Source: Volutella citrinella
Taxonomy: Eukaryota; Ascomycota; Sordariomycetes; Hypocreales; Nectriaceae
Direction: 5' to 3'
Assembly (NCBI GenBank): GCA_034401135.1
Contig: JAWZSP010000008.1
Location: 1,426,001-1,490,000, forward strand
DNA: 64,000 bases
This document shows, piece by piece, positions 45,601 to 56,060 of this stretch (its first letter is position 1; each line of letters opens with the position of its first letter). Both the position numbers and the translations under genes were made by a program. The notes below the pieces were generated by a model. The model did not search any database, was not told the origin of the DNA, and saw only the letters and a list, made by a program, of their open reading frames with translations.

Positions 45601-47942
45601 GCCCGGGCCTTGCTTTTACAGCCATGTCCGTGCCGCTTCCAACTGCCTTGGCGCAGAGGACGGAATGCATCTCCCAGCCATATTGCGGATGATGATGGCT
45701 TGGCCTGATCCGTTACATGCTGGAGCGCCCGCCAAACCCTAGCAAGCCAGCAGCGGCCCAAAGCAGGGTCCCCATCTTTTTTTAAACTCCATGAGGGCGG
45801 GCAATCGCCGCCAGCAGCATCACGCAAGACCAGATTGGCCCCGCCAAGGTTTTTAGATTGTGCGAAGAATCCCCAAACGGCTAAAGTGCCTGGGGAATGC
45901 TCCCTCGAGCACAACGTCAGCGCCAGCGCCGAGAGCCAGCAACTCCGCTGCCGTCGGTGACTGGGCAGAGCGTCGTTTCGCTGTGTCATGGTCTGGGACC
46001 GGGGCCAGAAGAAGAGGGTGGCAAGCCATTGAGGCTCCAGTCTACGTGACTCAAGCCTGCGCGGACCAGACTGCCTGGGCTCCGTGAAGGTGGTCCCTCC
46101 CGACCATGTAGTACAGGATCACTACTAACAGCGTAGTAGTAAAAAAGTAAGGTAGGTCCCAGTGCACCTAGTACTTGCCTGTGATCAATTACCAGCTTCG
46201 GCAGTACATACCACTGGCGCGCCTGAGTTGCTCCATTACCCCAAACCCACCTGAATCAATACACCATCACCTCCACTGCCGTGCTTGCTGCATCGAGAAG
46301 TCTGTACCCCCAACTCCAGACAGAGCATGATGGACGCCCCTTCCTCCCGTCACGGGTTTTTGGCTTTTTTTGGGGTGTGCATGCATGTTTGCTGGTGCTG
46401 CAAGTACCTCGACTGTGTGCCATCTTCTGCACTGCGCCAAGTGTCTCTTCGTGACCGCAGTGGCATGGCCATGCCTTCCCCATTGTCGGTCTTGCCCAAC
46501 GTTTGTGGTCCTCCCTCCATAGCCTTTCGTGCAGTCTCGATGACTCCTGCCTCCATGAGGGCCGGCCTACCTTCCATGTCGCTCGCCTTGCACTCTCGCA
46601 CTCTCCCTTTTTAAACATCAAGCCTCTTCCCACTTTTGCGTACGCTCTTCCTCTTCTCTCTTCCTCTTTCCCCCCTCCCATCTCCACGTCGGCCAGTGCC
46701 TGCAAGGTCTTGACTTTCCCATCGCCGTGCACCCCATACTATTGGACTGCGTCCCGCGAATTTGCATGTGCCTCTCGGCATCAGCCGTGGGCCATACCGC
46801 ACAAGCTGCGCGAGCATCGTCAGAGGCGCTGTGCCACGCTCGACTGGCAGCCCTAGCATTTTATCTTAACACGCCCGGTGCATAAATGACCCCGATAGGT
46901 CTTTGCTTATCTTGTGCTCGTCTCCATCGTTCCCCCAGGACGACACATCACCCCTCCACGGGCCTGCTTTAAGGCTGTGGTACAGCTCCGTGCCGGCTAT
47001 CTGTCTGCTTCCTGATCGGCCCAGACAGTCTACCTATCTATCCCTCCCTCACCTTGTGGCGGCCCCCAGTTAAAGATCCAATCAAGCATTCAAACCGCAA
47101 GCCGCAGCCCCCGGTACGACACGCCGCCTGCTTGCTGCCGGCTCCTCACGAAGCAGGCGGGCGAAACACGCAGGCACCAACGCACCCGCGCAGGAGGCCC
47201 GGCCACTCTCGCGGCGGCGCTTTATCAACGCTCTGCGTCTATCACGCCGCAATTACATACTGCGAACTCGCGACAGGACGACAGGTCCCGGACTGGCGGC
47301 GCTTTAGCTTCCAGGCTCCCCCCCTCCTTGGTCCCGCCTAGGCGCCTTATCAGCTAAACCACACCCCCCCTGGTCTCCCGTCTGTCGACCCCAAGCCCCA
47401 TCGGCGGACCTCTGCGCCCGCCATCCTTAGCAATCCCATCCCGGCAGGTCGGATCCAGTCCGTTTTCGCGGACTTACACATCCAAATCTCTTATCTTTCG
47501 GTCACCCTTCGTCGCATCTTCCTCTCCGCTTCCCCAGATTGTTATCTCGAACCAACCACTCTGCTGCGAAATCCAGGCACTGCCAGCGCCCATCGCCCAT
47601 CGCCGTTTGGATAACGTGGTTGTATTAGCCATCGCTACCAGCCCTGAGCTCGCTTACTGGCTCGTGGGAGCTCCGATCGTAGGCCAAGCGCATTCCCATT
47701 GCGTCACTGTCGCCCCGTGGGGCATGTCGCGTGGGTTTGCGCCTTTGTTCGTCCCCATCACCAACCACCAAGGCAGTTTCTTGTTGGTCTTCACCACCAG
47801 GCAAGCGGGCCCTGCATCGATCGAGCATATCCGCGCCCGCTAGGCTGAGAAACGGGCGCCCAGGGACTCTCTCGCCCTCCCGGTCTCAACCGCACTTGTG
47901 CCATCTTCACGTCGTATTATAGATTTACATCTGTTGCCCACC
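42632..47942. other. 5.3-kb gene-free stretch upstream of the Zn2Cys6 regulator
   Basis: No gene is supported. The largest frame, 44857-45708 (283 codons), has no domain and overlaps an antisense frame of 188 codons. An inverted repeat lies at 46121-46140, containing TACTAAC, an intron branch-site-like heptamer. From about 46600 to 47560 the plus strand is rich in C/T runs, as in a long fungal 5' leader, so the regulator downstream may have an extended and possibly spliced leader. Confidence 0.55.
46121..46140. repeat. 7-bp stem inverted repeat with TACTAAC core
   Basis: ACTACTA and TAGTAGT flank a 6-nt loop and are followed by a run of six A. The TACTAAC inside matches an intron branch site, so the element may be part of a leader intron rather than a hairpin. 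Confidence 0.35.
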
Positions 47943-50335
47943 ATGGCGCCCGCATTGTCACAGCAGACACCAGTGCAGAGGACAGCTCCAATTGCTATCG
48001 CTCCTAAGCCACCCCGGGCTGAGCCTACCTCTTATCGACAGGATAGCTTCCATAGGCTGGAGATTGCTGGCTCTGCATCGACAGAACCTGCTTCCTTGAA
48101 CGGATCGCCCATCCCGCCCTGCTTGGCTTGTCGCTACTCACGAGCCAACTGTGTCCTATCAGACGACGAGGACTCTTGCCGGCCTTGTCAAGTCAATGGC
48201 TCAGAGTGCTCTCTGGCCAGCAGTCCACAGTCCCGGAAGAGGAAACTTCACGGCGACTCCACTGATAATACTATCGGAAAACGAGGGTGAGTCCATTATT
48301 CCCATGTCTTCGTCCCAAGCCATCCATGCCCATCCCCACGTTCAGCCTGCCACCACCCCCTTGGCTCCCACCCACCCTCTTTCTTGCCCATGCCTCTCTC
48401 CTGCACCATTCTCCTGTCATACCCCCCCAAATGCCACGGCGGCTTGGAACTTCCCACTTCGTCCCAGATTGCCGCGCATCCGTTCTCACGTCCAGCTTAT
48501 CTGACCGATGATTGGCCTCGTATAGCTCTCCGGGTCTCGCATCCAGGCGACGAAACCATAACTCAAGCCTTTCCAGCACCGCCGCTAGCAGCTCATTCTT
48601 AGAGGAGATGGCCAATGTCGGCGGCCCGACCATGCTGAAGAGGACACTCGGACTTCAGGATGATCGGTATAGCCAGTACATTGGTCCGACCACTGACTTT
48701 GAGCCATCCCTCATCGACCTCTCACCCTTCGACCCACACGACGAGAGTCTTCTCTCACGAGGCACTTTGCGCAAAGTTAGCGATATCGACACCTTCTTGA
48801 TGCTGCCAGATCGAAATACCCCCGGCTACGAACATGTGACGCAGGATGCGGACCTCGTCGAATCCCTCGTCGCTCCCCATGGCCGACAGCTCATCGACCT
48901 CTACTTTCGCGTCATCCATCCTGCGTTCCCCATCATCCAGAAGCATGTATTCCTTGAAAAGTATGAGCGATCTTATCGCGAGTTTTCCCCGCCTGTTCTT
49001 GCGGCAGTCTATCTGCTGGCTATCAACTGGTGGGAGCACAGTGAGGAACTCACCGGATTGCCGCGGCCGAATGTGAAGGAGCTCGAAAGCATCATCCGCA
49101 CCACGCTGGAAGATGCCTCCTTCCGCCCTAAGCTATCTACCATCCAGGCTGGCTTGCTGTTGTCGCAAAGACCTGAAGGTGACCAGTGGGCCCCGACAGC
49201 TCAGTTGGTGGCACTCGGGCACGAGTTGGGACTGCATCTGGACTGTACGAACTGGAAGATACCACCTTGGGAGAAGGGCCTTCGAAAGCGGCTCGCATGG
49301 GCACTTTACATGCAGGATAAGTGGGGGGCTCTTGTCCACGGCCGACCATCGCACATCTTCTCGTCTAACTGGGGCGTCAAGCCTCTGACTGGCAACGATT
49401 TTCCTGACGTTGAGTGGGATGAAAACGACCAGGAGGAAAAGATGGATATTGAGCGGGGACGCATGTTGTTCATGCGAGTGGTACAGCTCTCCGGGATCCT
49501 GTCCGAGATACTGGACACGTTCTACACCCTGAATGCAATGCAGACCGTCTCCAATGCTGGCGCACAGGGGACGCAGCTCGTGTTGTCATTAGCGAAGCCT
49601 ATCCAGCTGAAGCTCAAGGAGTGGTATGGGACTCTACCACAGCCGATCCGACTGGACTCGTCATATTCAGCTTCCAATGCCAGTCCGAGCAGGCTTTCCA
49701 GCGTTGGATACCTTCACTTGGCATACTTTGCAGCAGAAATAACCTTGCACCGACGCATCATCCGGTCGTTGGCTTCCCCAGGGTCTGCCACCGACCCTTA
49801 TGTGGAACACATTTGCCGGAGTGCTGCAAAGGCTCGACTTATCTCAGCCATGGATTTCGTCAACCGTCTGCAGCCGAATCACTTACGCTCCTTTTGGTAC
49901 TTTGCTTCTAAAACTAACTTTGCCCTGATTGGCACTTTTGGCTCTTTGCTTTGGGCGACCTCACCCGGGCGCGAGGAGGCCGACTGGTATCGGCGTCGCC
50001 TCGGGGAGTACCGATGGACTCTGTCCGTGAGTTCAAAACCCGGGGAAGGCAAGAGCCTTACGGAATTTGCAATGACGATGCTGGACATCTCGACGGGCCT
50101 TCTCAAACAGCTTCCGGAGAAGCCATCCATGAGTCGCAATGGAAGCCTCGCAGAGCTGTCTGCGTCGGCGCCCCCGACATTCACGGGAGGCGGCATTCTC
50201 GATAGCTTGAGCAATTTGCCAAGTGCGGACGTGAGCGCAATGCATAGCCCACAGAGTGAAGATGAAGAGGAATACAGCGACGACGACATGGAAGATTATC
50301 CCCCGGAGATCAATGTGCCTGGAGCGAGGAGATGA
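47943..50335 (+). CDS. Zn2Cys6 transcriptional regulator, TamA/Dal81-like
   Basis: The exons are 47943-48286 and 48526-50335, giving 717 aa. The 239-nt intron has donor GTGAGT and acceptor TATAG and joins GKRG to SPGLASRRR. The zinc cluster is Cys60, Cys63, Cys70, Cys79, Cys82 and Cys89 (C-x2-C-x6-C-x8-C-x2-C-x6-C). Its first loop reads RYSRAN, so it lacks the usual lysine. The fungal-specific regulator domain spans about 240-470 (QLIDLYFRVIHPAFPIIQKHVFLEKYERSY has the typical signature). The segment GLQDDRYSQYIGPTTDFEPSL and the TFLMLPDRNTPGY block recall TamA/Dal81, a co-activator of nitrogen-use genes; I hold this assignment with moderate confidence. The C-terminus is acidic (EDEEEYSDDDMEDY), possibly an activation domain. 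Its target genes cannot be told from the window. Confidence 0.88.
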
Positions 50336-50714
50336 GGAGACTGGGGTGGTCTGACTGAGGATCTGCACCTCGATGAAAATTTCTGGGGACGAGAAAGTTG
50401 TGACTAAGTGGCTTGGTTGCGATTTGCATTGTTCAGGCGTTTTTGTCGTCGTTTGCACTGCGATATACCACACGACAGAGGAGTTGGATGGGGAGGCCTC
50501 TGCGTTTCTGTTTCAGATATCGGGGACCATGTAATACCATTTGGGGTCCGCTGGATGAAACCCGTGGAGAAGTACAACTTCATTTCGGGCAGTTGGCTGA
50601 AATGTGAAGTCATGAGGAGTTTGGCTGGGAAGGGTTCAACGGGCACGAGAGGATTTTATGAGACACGGAATCATGATGCTATCGTTTTAGACTGTGTATT
50701 GGCCTCGAGAGGTC

Positions 50715-50762
50715 AAAGTTGAAGGTTTATATTGTGTGAAAGTTGAAGGTTTATATTGTGTG
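50715..50762. repeat. Perfect 24-bp tandem duplication
   Basis: Two adjacent identical copies of a 24-nt unit (it begins AAAGTTGAAGG and ends ATTGTGTG) occupy 50715-50738 and 50739-50762. Perfect identity suggests a recent duplication or polymerase slippage. Confidence 0.9.
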
Positions 50763-51372
50763 AATGCGATTTGATGACCAGATACCTCCTCCAGGGTGCT
50801 CTCCTGCGAACAATTGATGTTTGTGCTGTTGTGGGCTCTGCGATGTGTGCGGCCGAAGCTCTGGTGGATGACTTCGTGGTGGCTTTTCTCTTTTCTCCAC
50901 CCTTGACTGCTACTAGTACCTGGCTTGGGACAGCTAACCCCACATCTATTTAATCCCACAAGCTCCCAGCGTTGGAATTCCAAGGACCTTGATTGGTTGG
51001 AAACTATACCCCGGTTTCCTTGTACAACTTCTCACAGTGAGGAACCTTACTTCAAGATATAGTCAGAGAGGGGCTCTGATAGTATTATTTGGCTTCCTGA
51101 TAGATTTCCCCCTCTGTATCTCAATGCAACGTCGTGGCCGGCATAATAATGCATCCCCAACCAGAAACTGGAACGGCGAAACACAACGAATCTCACAATC
51201 CTTGTAACACCAGCGTTGATTCAATATTCCTTGACCCTACCCTATCCTATGCAAGCAACAGCAGCGACACACCTGTAAATGTGCTGTGTGTGAATTTGCG
51301 GTACTGTGATTCTAGAAGCCATGGAGTGGCTTGGTGTTGGCTTGCGCTTGGCCGTATTTCCCTCGTGGTTGA

Positions 51373-51399
51373 CCGGGCCGGCATCGTTACCCGGCCCGG
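51373..51399. repeat. GC-only 9-bp perfect hairpin
   Basis: CCGGGCCGG and CCGGCCCGG are perfect reverse complements separated by a 9-nt loop. The stem is all G and C, so the fold would be stable in RNA. It is not followed by a T-run, and bacterial-type termination does not apply in a fungal nucleus. Confidence 0.7.
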
Positions 51400-51994
51400 A
51401 CCTGGGTGTGCCAACAGGCTCATGGCCATTGTTGACGGGTGGGGGTTGGCCGCACCACGAGGACATGCTCAATGCAACCCGAAAGAGAGTTGCCCGAGAG
51501 GCGGATGAGGCAGAGGCAAAGGGGGTGTGCTCGGATGTAGCCGTTCGTGATGGAGGGGCGGGATAAAACGGTGGGAGGGCAACGTGACTAGCGCCATGTC
51601 CCCCAGCCATGCAGCTCACGATGTGAGGCTGTTGTTGCTGCAAGTCATTGGCTCCTGCGTGAACCGGATTTACCCCTCAGTTGCACTGCTCATTGGCAAA
51701 GAGGACAGATGACTAGGAGCAGATTCATGGGAACGGCATGTCATTTCAAAGAGTGAACGGCCAGGCGTAATACCCAAATTTAGCTGATGAATCGAGAAAC
51801 GCCTCGTATTTCGTAGTAGTATGTAACAGGAAAAGAACTATGTACGAATCAAAGTCGTCCGGCCTCCAACACTTGGAGGGGCGACATCAGAGTGAACTTG
51901 TCTAGCATCTAAGTGCCCAACATCGCTGTGCTCGCTAATCTCAATCGTAACAGGGAGACGTGTCATAGCAGGTCGTGAAGATCCCACTCCATCA

Positions 51995-53724
51995 TCATTG
52001 TGGGTCCGACTTGGCAAAGCTGCTCTTGGCCCGAATCTGGGGTCCAAACTTGAACAGAATCAGGGGCACTGGAAGAAGCGCCAGTGCGATGAAGCCGAGA
52101 AGGCTGGCGGCCCAGGCAATTCCGAGCTTTTGGAACACTAGGCTGGTCAGCTTTGGCGTCTTGGTCGGCCAGGGGTTTGTGGATTACTTACTCTGAATAG
52201 TGAACAGAGGGAAGACGGCGGCGAAGCCGTATCGCGCCAGGCTGTTGGCTGCAGCGGCGCTGGCAACCACCGAGGGGTCGTAGGTATCAGCGAGGTACTG
52301 CATCGTGCTGATGAAGAGACAGAGAGTGCCCATTGCGAAGGGAATCAGAGCACAGGCAGGGCTAGCCCACGAGATGTCGGATCTGGCTGTCCAGCCGAAC
52401 CAGAACATACCGATGGGCATGCCAAAGCTGCCGATCATGGCCGGGAAGAGTCGGTACTCAGGAGGCACCTGGTTCGGGGGGAAGCGAGCGACTTGCTTCC
52501 TGTAGAACAGGACATCACACATAATGACAACGATGGCGCCGAGGAAGCAGCCGATGACGATGGCGTTGAAGACGAGGCCATACTGCTCCAGTGTGAAGCG
52601 GTACACGCTGATGAAGGTGTATGGGACTGCGGCGAAGAAGCAGAAGAGCGTACCAAACTCGGCGGCGACGTAGAGGGAGATGAAGGTCACAATGGGCTCG
52701 GCGACAAGCATCTTGAGAGGCCTCATGGCGGAGGTGAGGACGGAGTCCTTGAACTTGGGCTTGGCAACCTGGGGGCGAAGGATGCCGCGCTTCCTGGCGA
52801 GGCGGTCCTTGATGGCCGTGTGCAGCGTCTCCTCGGTCAGGAGGACGAGAATGAGGCACCAGACAGCGAAGAAGCACAGGGTCCACTGTGTCCAGCGCCA
52901 GCCCTTTCGGTTGACAACAAAGGCGCCAATGATGGGACTGTTTGTATCTTGAGTCAGCAAAGGCGAACAGCGGCAATAGATCACAGGCGGAGAGACTCAC
53001 CCAACACCGGGTCCAAGGAAGGGCATGAGGACCAGGAGAACGGAAACGGGGCCTCGCTTCTCAACAGTGTACTGGTCCGTGATGCTACCGACGACGACGG
53101 CCAGGATGGGGCCCCACGACAGGCCGGCCATGAAGCGGAGGAAGCAGATGCCAGCAAAGTTGTAGCAGAAGCCGACACCCAGAGTGAAGAGGCCACCCAG
53201 GGGGACGCCGATGAGGTAGATGAGATAACGGCTGACAGTCTCGGAGATGGGGCCGCCGATGATGGGACCAAAGCCCAGGGCGAGGACGAAGAGCGTCAGA
53301 GGGAGGATGGCGACTGTGCTGCTGATGTCAAACTCCAACATCAACTGCTGGCGGGCAGGGCTGATGATGGACGTGGCGATGGACCTGCAGAAGGAGAGAG
53401 GCTGGTCAGAGAAATGTCCTAAGCTTTTGAGGAGGCAAAGCAGGCGTTGACTTACACCATGAGAGTGCACGACGCAAGCATGGCAACTTGGATGGCCTTC
53501 TTCCGGGGGGCCCAGTTGACGGGGTTGGCCGGGTCTTTGTCCCAGTCGGGGAAGCCATCGCCAGTTGTGTGGGGGAGGTGAAGGCTGTGGACCTTGTTGA
53601 GCTCAAAATCGGTGCGAGAAGATCGGTTCGAGGTTGAGGTATAGAGGGTGTGCTGGTCCGACTCGAGCGAGTAGGTCGAGCCCTGGAGGGTCCAGGCAGG
53701 AGAGGGAGGGCGGGGCAGTGCCAT
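51995..53724 (-). CDS. MFS transporter, DHA1 (drug/polyamine) type
   Basis: The exons are 53724-53456, 53384-53001, 52937-52192 and 52137-51995, giving 513 aa. All junctions are in frame, with donors GTAAGT, GTGAGT and GTAAGT. The N-terminal cytosolic tail ends in DPANPVNWAPRKKA, the DP-NP-NW signature of fungal DHA1 drug:H+ antiporters and polyamine exporters. The membrane core follows, with LPLTLFVLALGFGPIIGGP (span 2), RYLIYLIGVPLGGLF and GPVSVLLVLMPFLGPGVGPIIGAF (antiporter motif C-like). The cytosolic loop between spans 6 and 7 is short and basic (KDRLARKRGILRPQ). Twelve spans are expected. The final exon encodes the last span and ends at SDPQ. The substrate is unknown; relatives include Tpo-type polyamine and Flr1-type drug exporters. 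The start is the first ATG (MALPRPPSP). Confidence 0.92.
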
Positions 53725-56060
53725 GGCTGCTGGGTTGCCGGTGGTGAAGGCGGGCACGATGTGTTAGTGTTGTTGTTAATGAGATGACGTTGATGAAATG
53801 TTTATGAGGTGTTGATGAGATGTTGATGGAGGAGCGAACAACACTGCTGGTAAACACAGACAAATCCAACTAGACAAGAGACGAAGTGACTGTTATATCA
53901 TTACCCCAAGGGGGATTCGCCACATGGCTCGGTCGGAAAGACGGCGCATGGCCTCAACTACGACTGATCCTTCGAGATATCTCAGCATCCACCCACTCAC
54001 ACTTGATCCGCCTCTCACGTTAACCACATGCACGACTCTCCCACTTGCCGTTGGTCAGTTCGGTTTATCTCTCGAGAACCTTTGCTCGCGTACTATTTAA
54101 AGAGGGATCCGCTGCGGTCAGCAAACGTGCCCGCTGTGCAGCACACGCGGCCCACATGTCAGGGCCACAGCGATTGCGTGCATCTGTATGTTGTGTGTGC
54201 ATGTAGTAGTCAGTTGCTGTAGCCATGGTGTGTGGCCGATACCTAGTATTCTGGGGGGGGCGGCTGGCTTGACCCCCCTGCAACACCGGAGCCGAAGCGC
54301 GCGCGGGGGCTGTTCGCTGCTCGCAGTTCCCGCACCTTGTGCCGGTTTAGGTTGTATTCTACGACACTTTCGCGCGGTGCCGCGGCGTCTGATTGGCGCG
54401 CAGTGTATCTCCATGCAAGACAGGCGACAGGGACCAGGGCGGATGGGAGGTGCAGCGAAGGATCGGACTGGGGGGTGGAGCCGCGCCGCGGGCCAGCAGG
54501 GAACAGCAGGCGAGAAGAGGTTGGCTGGAGGGGGTGGGTCTTTGTAGTAGGCGGCCAGCGGTCCAATCCGCGTTGCTGACAGAGTCATGGGTCACCGCGC
54601 TTGGCCACTGTTCTTTCGTTCTTCCGTTCTGTACCTGGGCCCAACCCGCGGCTTCACCGAACGGTCCCCTCCATAAGCAGTCCCGCCCGTAAGCAGTCCC
54701 GCGGTTTTATTCCCGTGCTGATGCTGCGACTTGCTTCGCCCTGCTCTGATCCGTTTCATATTATTTTTCACTTCACACATCAGCGAGAGGCCACTTGTCT
54801 CGCCGAGCAACCAGCTGACGGGAGTGAGCTGATGCCAGAATGTCGTATACGTCGATCAGTTCCCCAGCCTACTGCTTAATCAATACCAGTGCTAACTGCG
54901 TCCGTAGTGGTCTCTTCCGCACAGGCCAGATCGGGCGGCACGAACGGCCGCTCCTGGTGCGGGTTGCGCCATGACATTTGCCCGCACCGACATTCATCCC
55001 GCCTAGGACTCTCAGACTCTAGACCGTAAATTGAATCAATCCTCGGACGCGGTGGCCCAGAGCAGCGAGACATCCGGTGCTAGCGCTCACTCAGTCTTTT
55101 GTCATCGCGGGACCCATTGCAGCAAAAGTCCCACTGCGGCGACTTGCGCTGCACTGCTTCGGTATCCTCGCATGTCGGCCCCGCTGCTGCTTGTTTGCGC
55201 GCTTGTTGCCCTCTCGGTGGCCGATCCATATTAGCTAAGGCACCCATCGTCCTATCTTGGGGATCTTGACCCTGGCAACCCAGTGAGGGTCTACAGTTGT
55301 GAATTTACCGAGAGGTCGTGGTTGGGCTAGACTCGGCCCCCAGCGGCCATTGGACCACTCCGCCGCCCCAAGGAGTCGGCCGAAGCGTCGCCTTCTGGAT
55401 AGTAGCGGCGGCCAAGGAGCTGCGAGGCTGCGCCACGGCGCTGTTGCAGCGCGGTTGGGCTGGGTGCGTGCATGCGTCTGCGTCTCTAGTGGGGTCCAAT
55501 CCTCCAAATATATAGTGCAGTAGTGCAGAAACGTGCATCCAGGCAGCCTCACTCTTGGAGGACCATATCCTCCGAGTGCCTGCGCAACACATTACTCATG
55601 ATGGCTAAGTCGTCGCCGTCGTTTTATCTCGTCTATAATCCATGCCAAGCACACCCGATGACATCTGCCGCAACCGAGATGCAGGCGATAGCAACAGCCG
55701 CGCGGGCATCCTACCCTAGTGGGTTGAGCGGAATCCTTCTATGCAAGTACCCCCGAGAACTACTCCATGTCCTAATGCAATCCTGCTGCCCGCCTCGACT
55801 CACGTCTACGACCAGATACAGAAGGTATCTGCCAGTGATAGAGTTTCGCGGGATTGTTTGGTCCAGCAAGCACGTGGATAATCCTTCGACGTCTCCAACA
55901 ATGGGCGAAACACTTGAAACGAGGCTTCAACTGGCTCAACTTTCTCATCTCTTTTGTCCTCGTTTACCAAGGCGAGTGGCCAGACCCGACTCGGGGTGTT
56001 TAATTACCCCGCCCGCTATCTTACAAGACAAGACGTGCGCGATGCAAGCCTCCTTCCTCC
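53725..56060. other. 2.3-kb gene-free stretch upstream of the MFS gene
   Basis: It holds the MFS promoter on the left and the 3' flank of the spermidine-synthase-like gene on the right. Imperfect GATGTT-type repeats lie at about 53766-53830, in the probable MFS leader, and a run of eight G at 54253-54260. No frame is supported. Confidence 0.6.

Larger units (their letters stand above)
50336..51994. other. Intergenic stretch between the convergent Zn2Cys6 and MFS genes
   Basis: These 1.7 kb contain the 3' flanks of two genes that face each other. A perfect 24-bp tandem duplication lies at 50715-50762 and a GC-rich hairpin at 51373-51399. The small frames have no support. Confidence 0.6.

Noticed and set aside
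52493..53422. Plus-strand open frame of 309 codons, very rich in Asp/Glu/Gly
   Set aside because: It lies antisense to the MFS transporter exons and crosses its introns, so it is a shadow of that gene.
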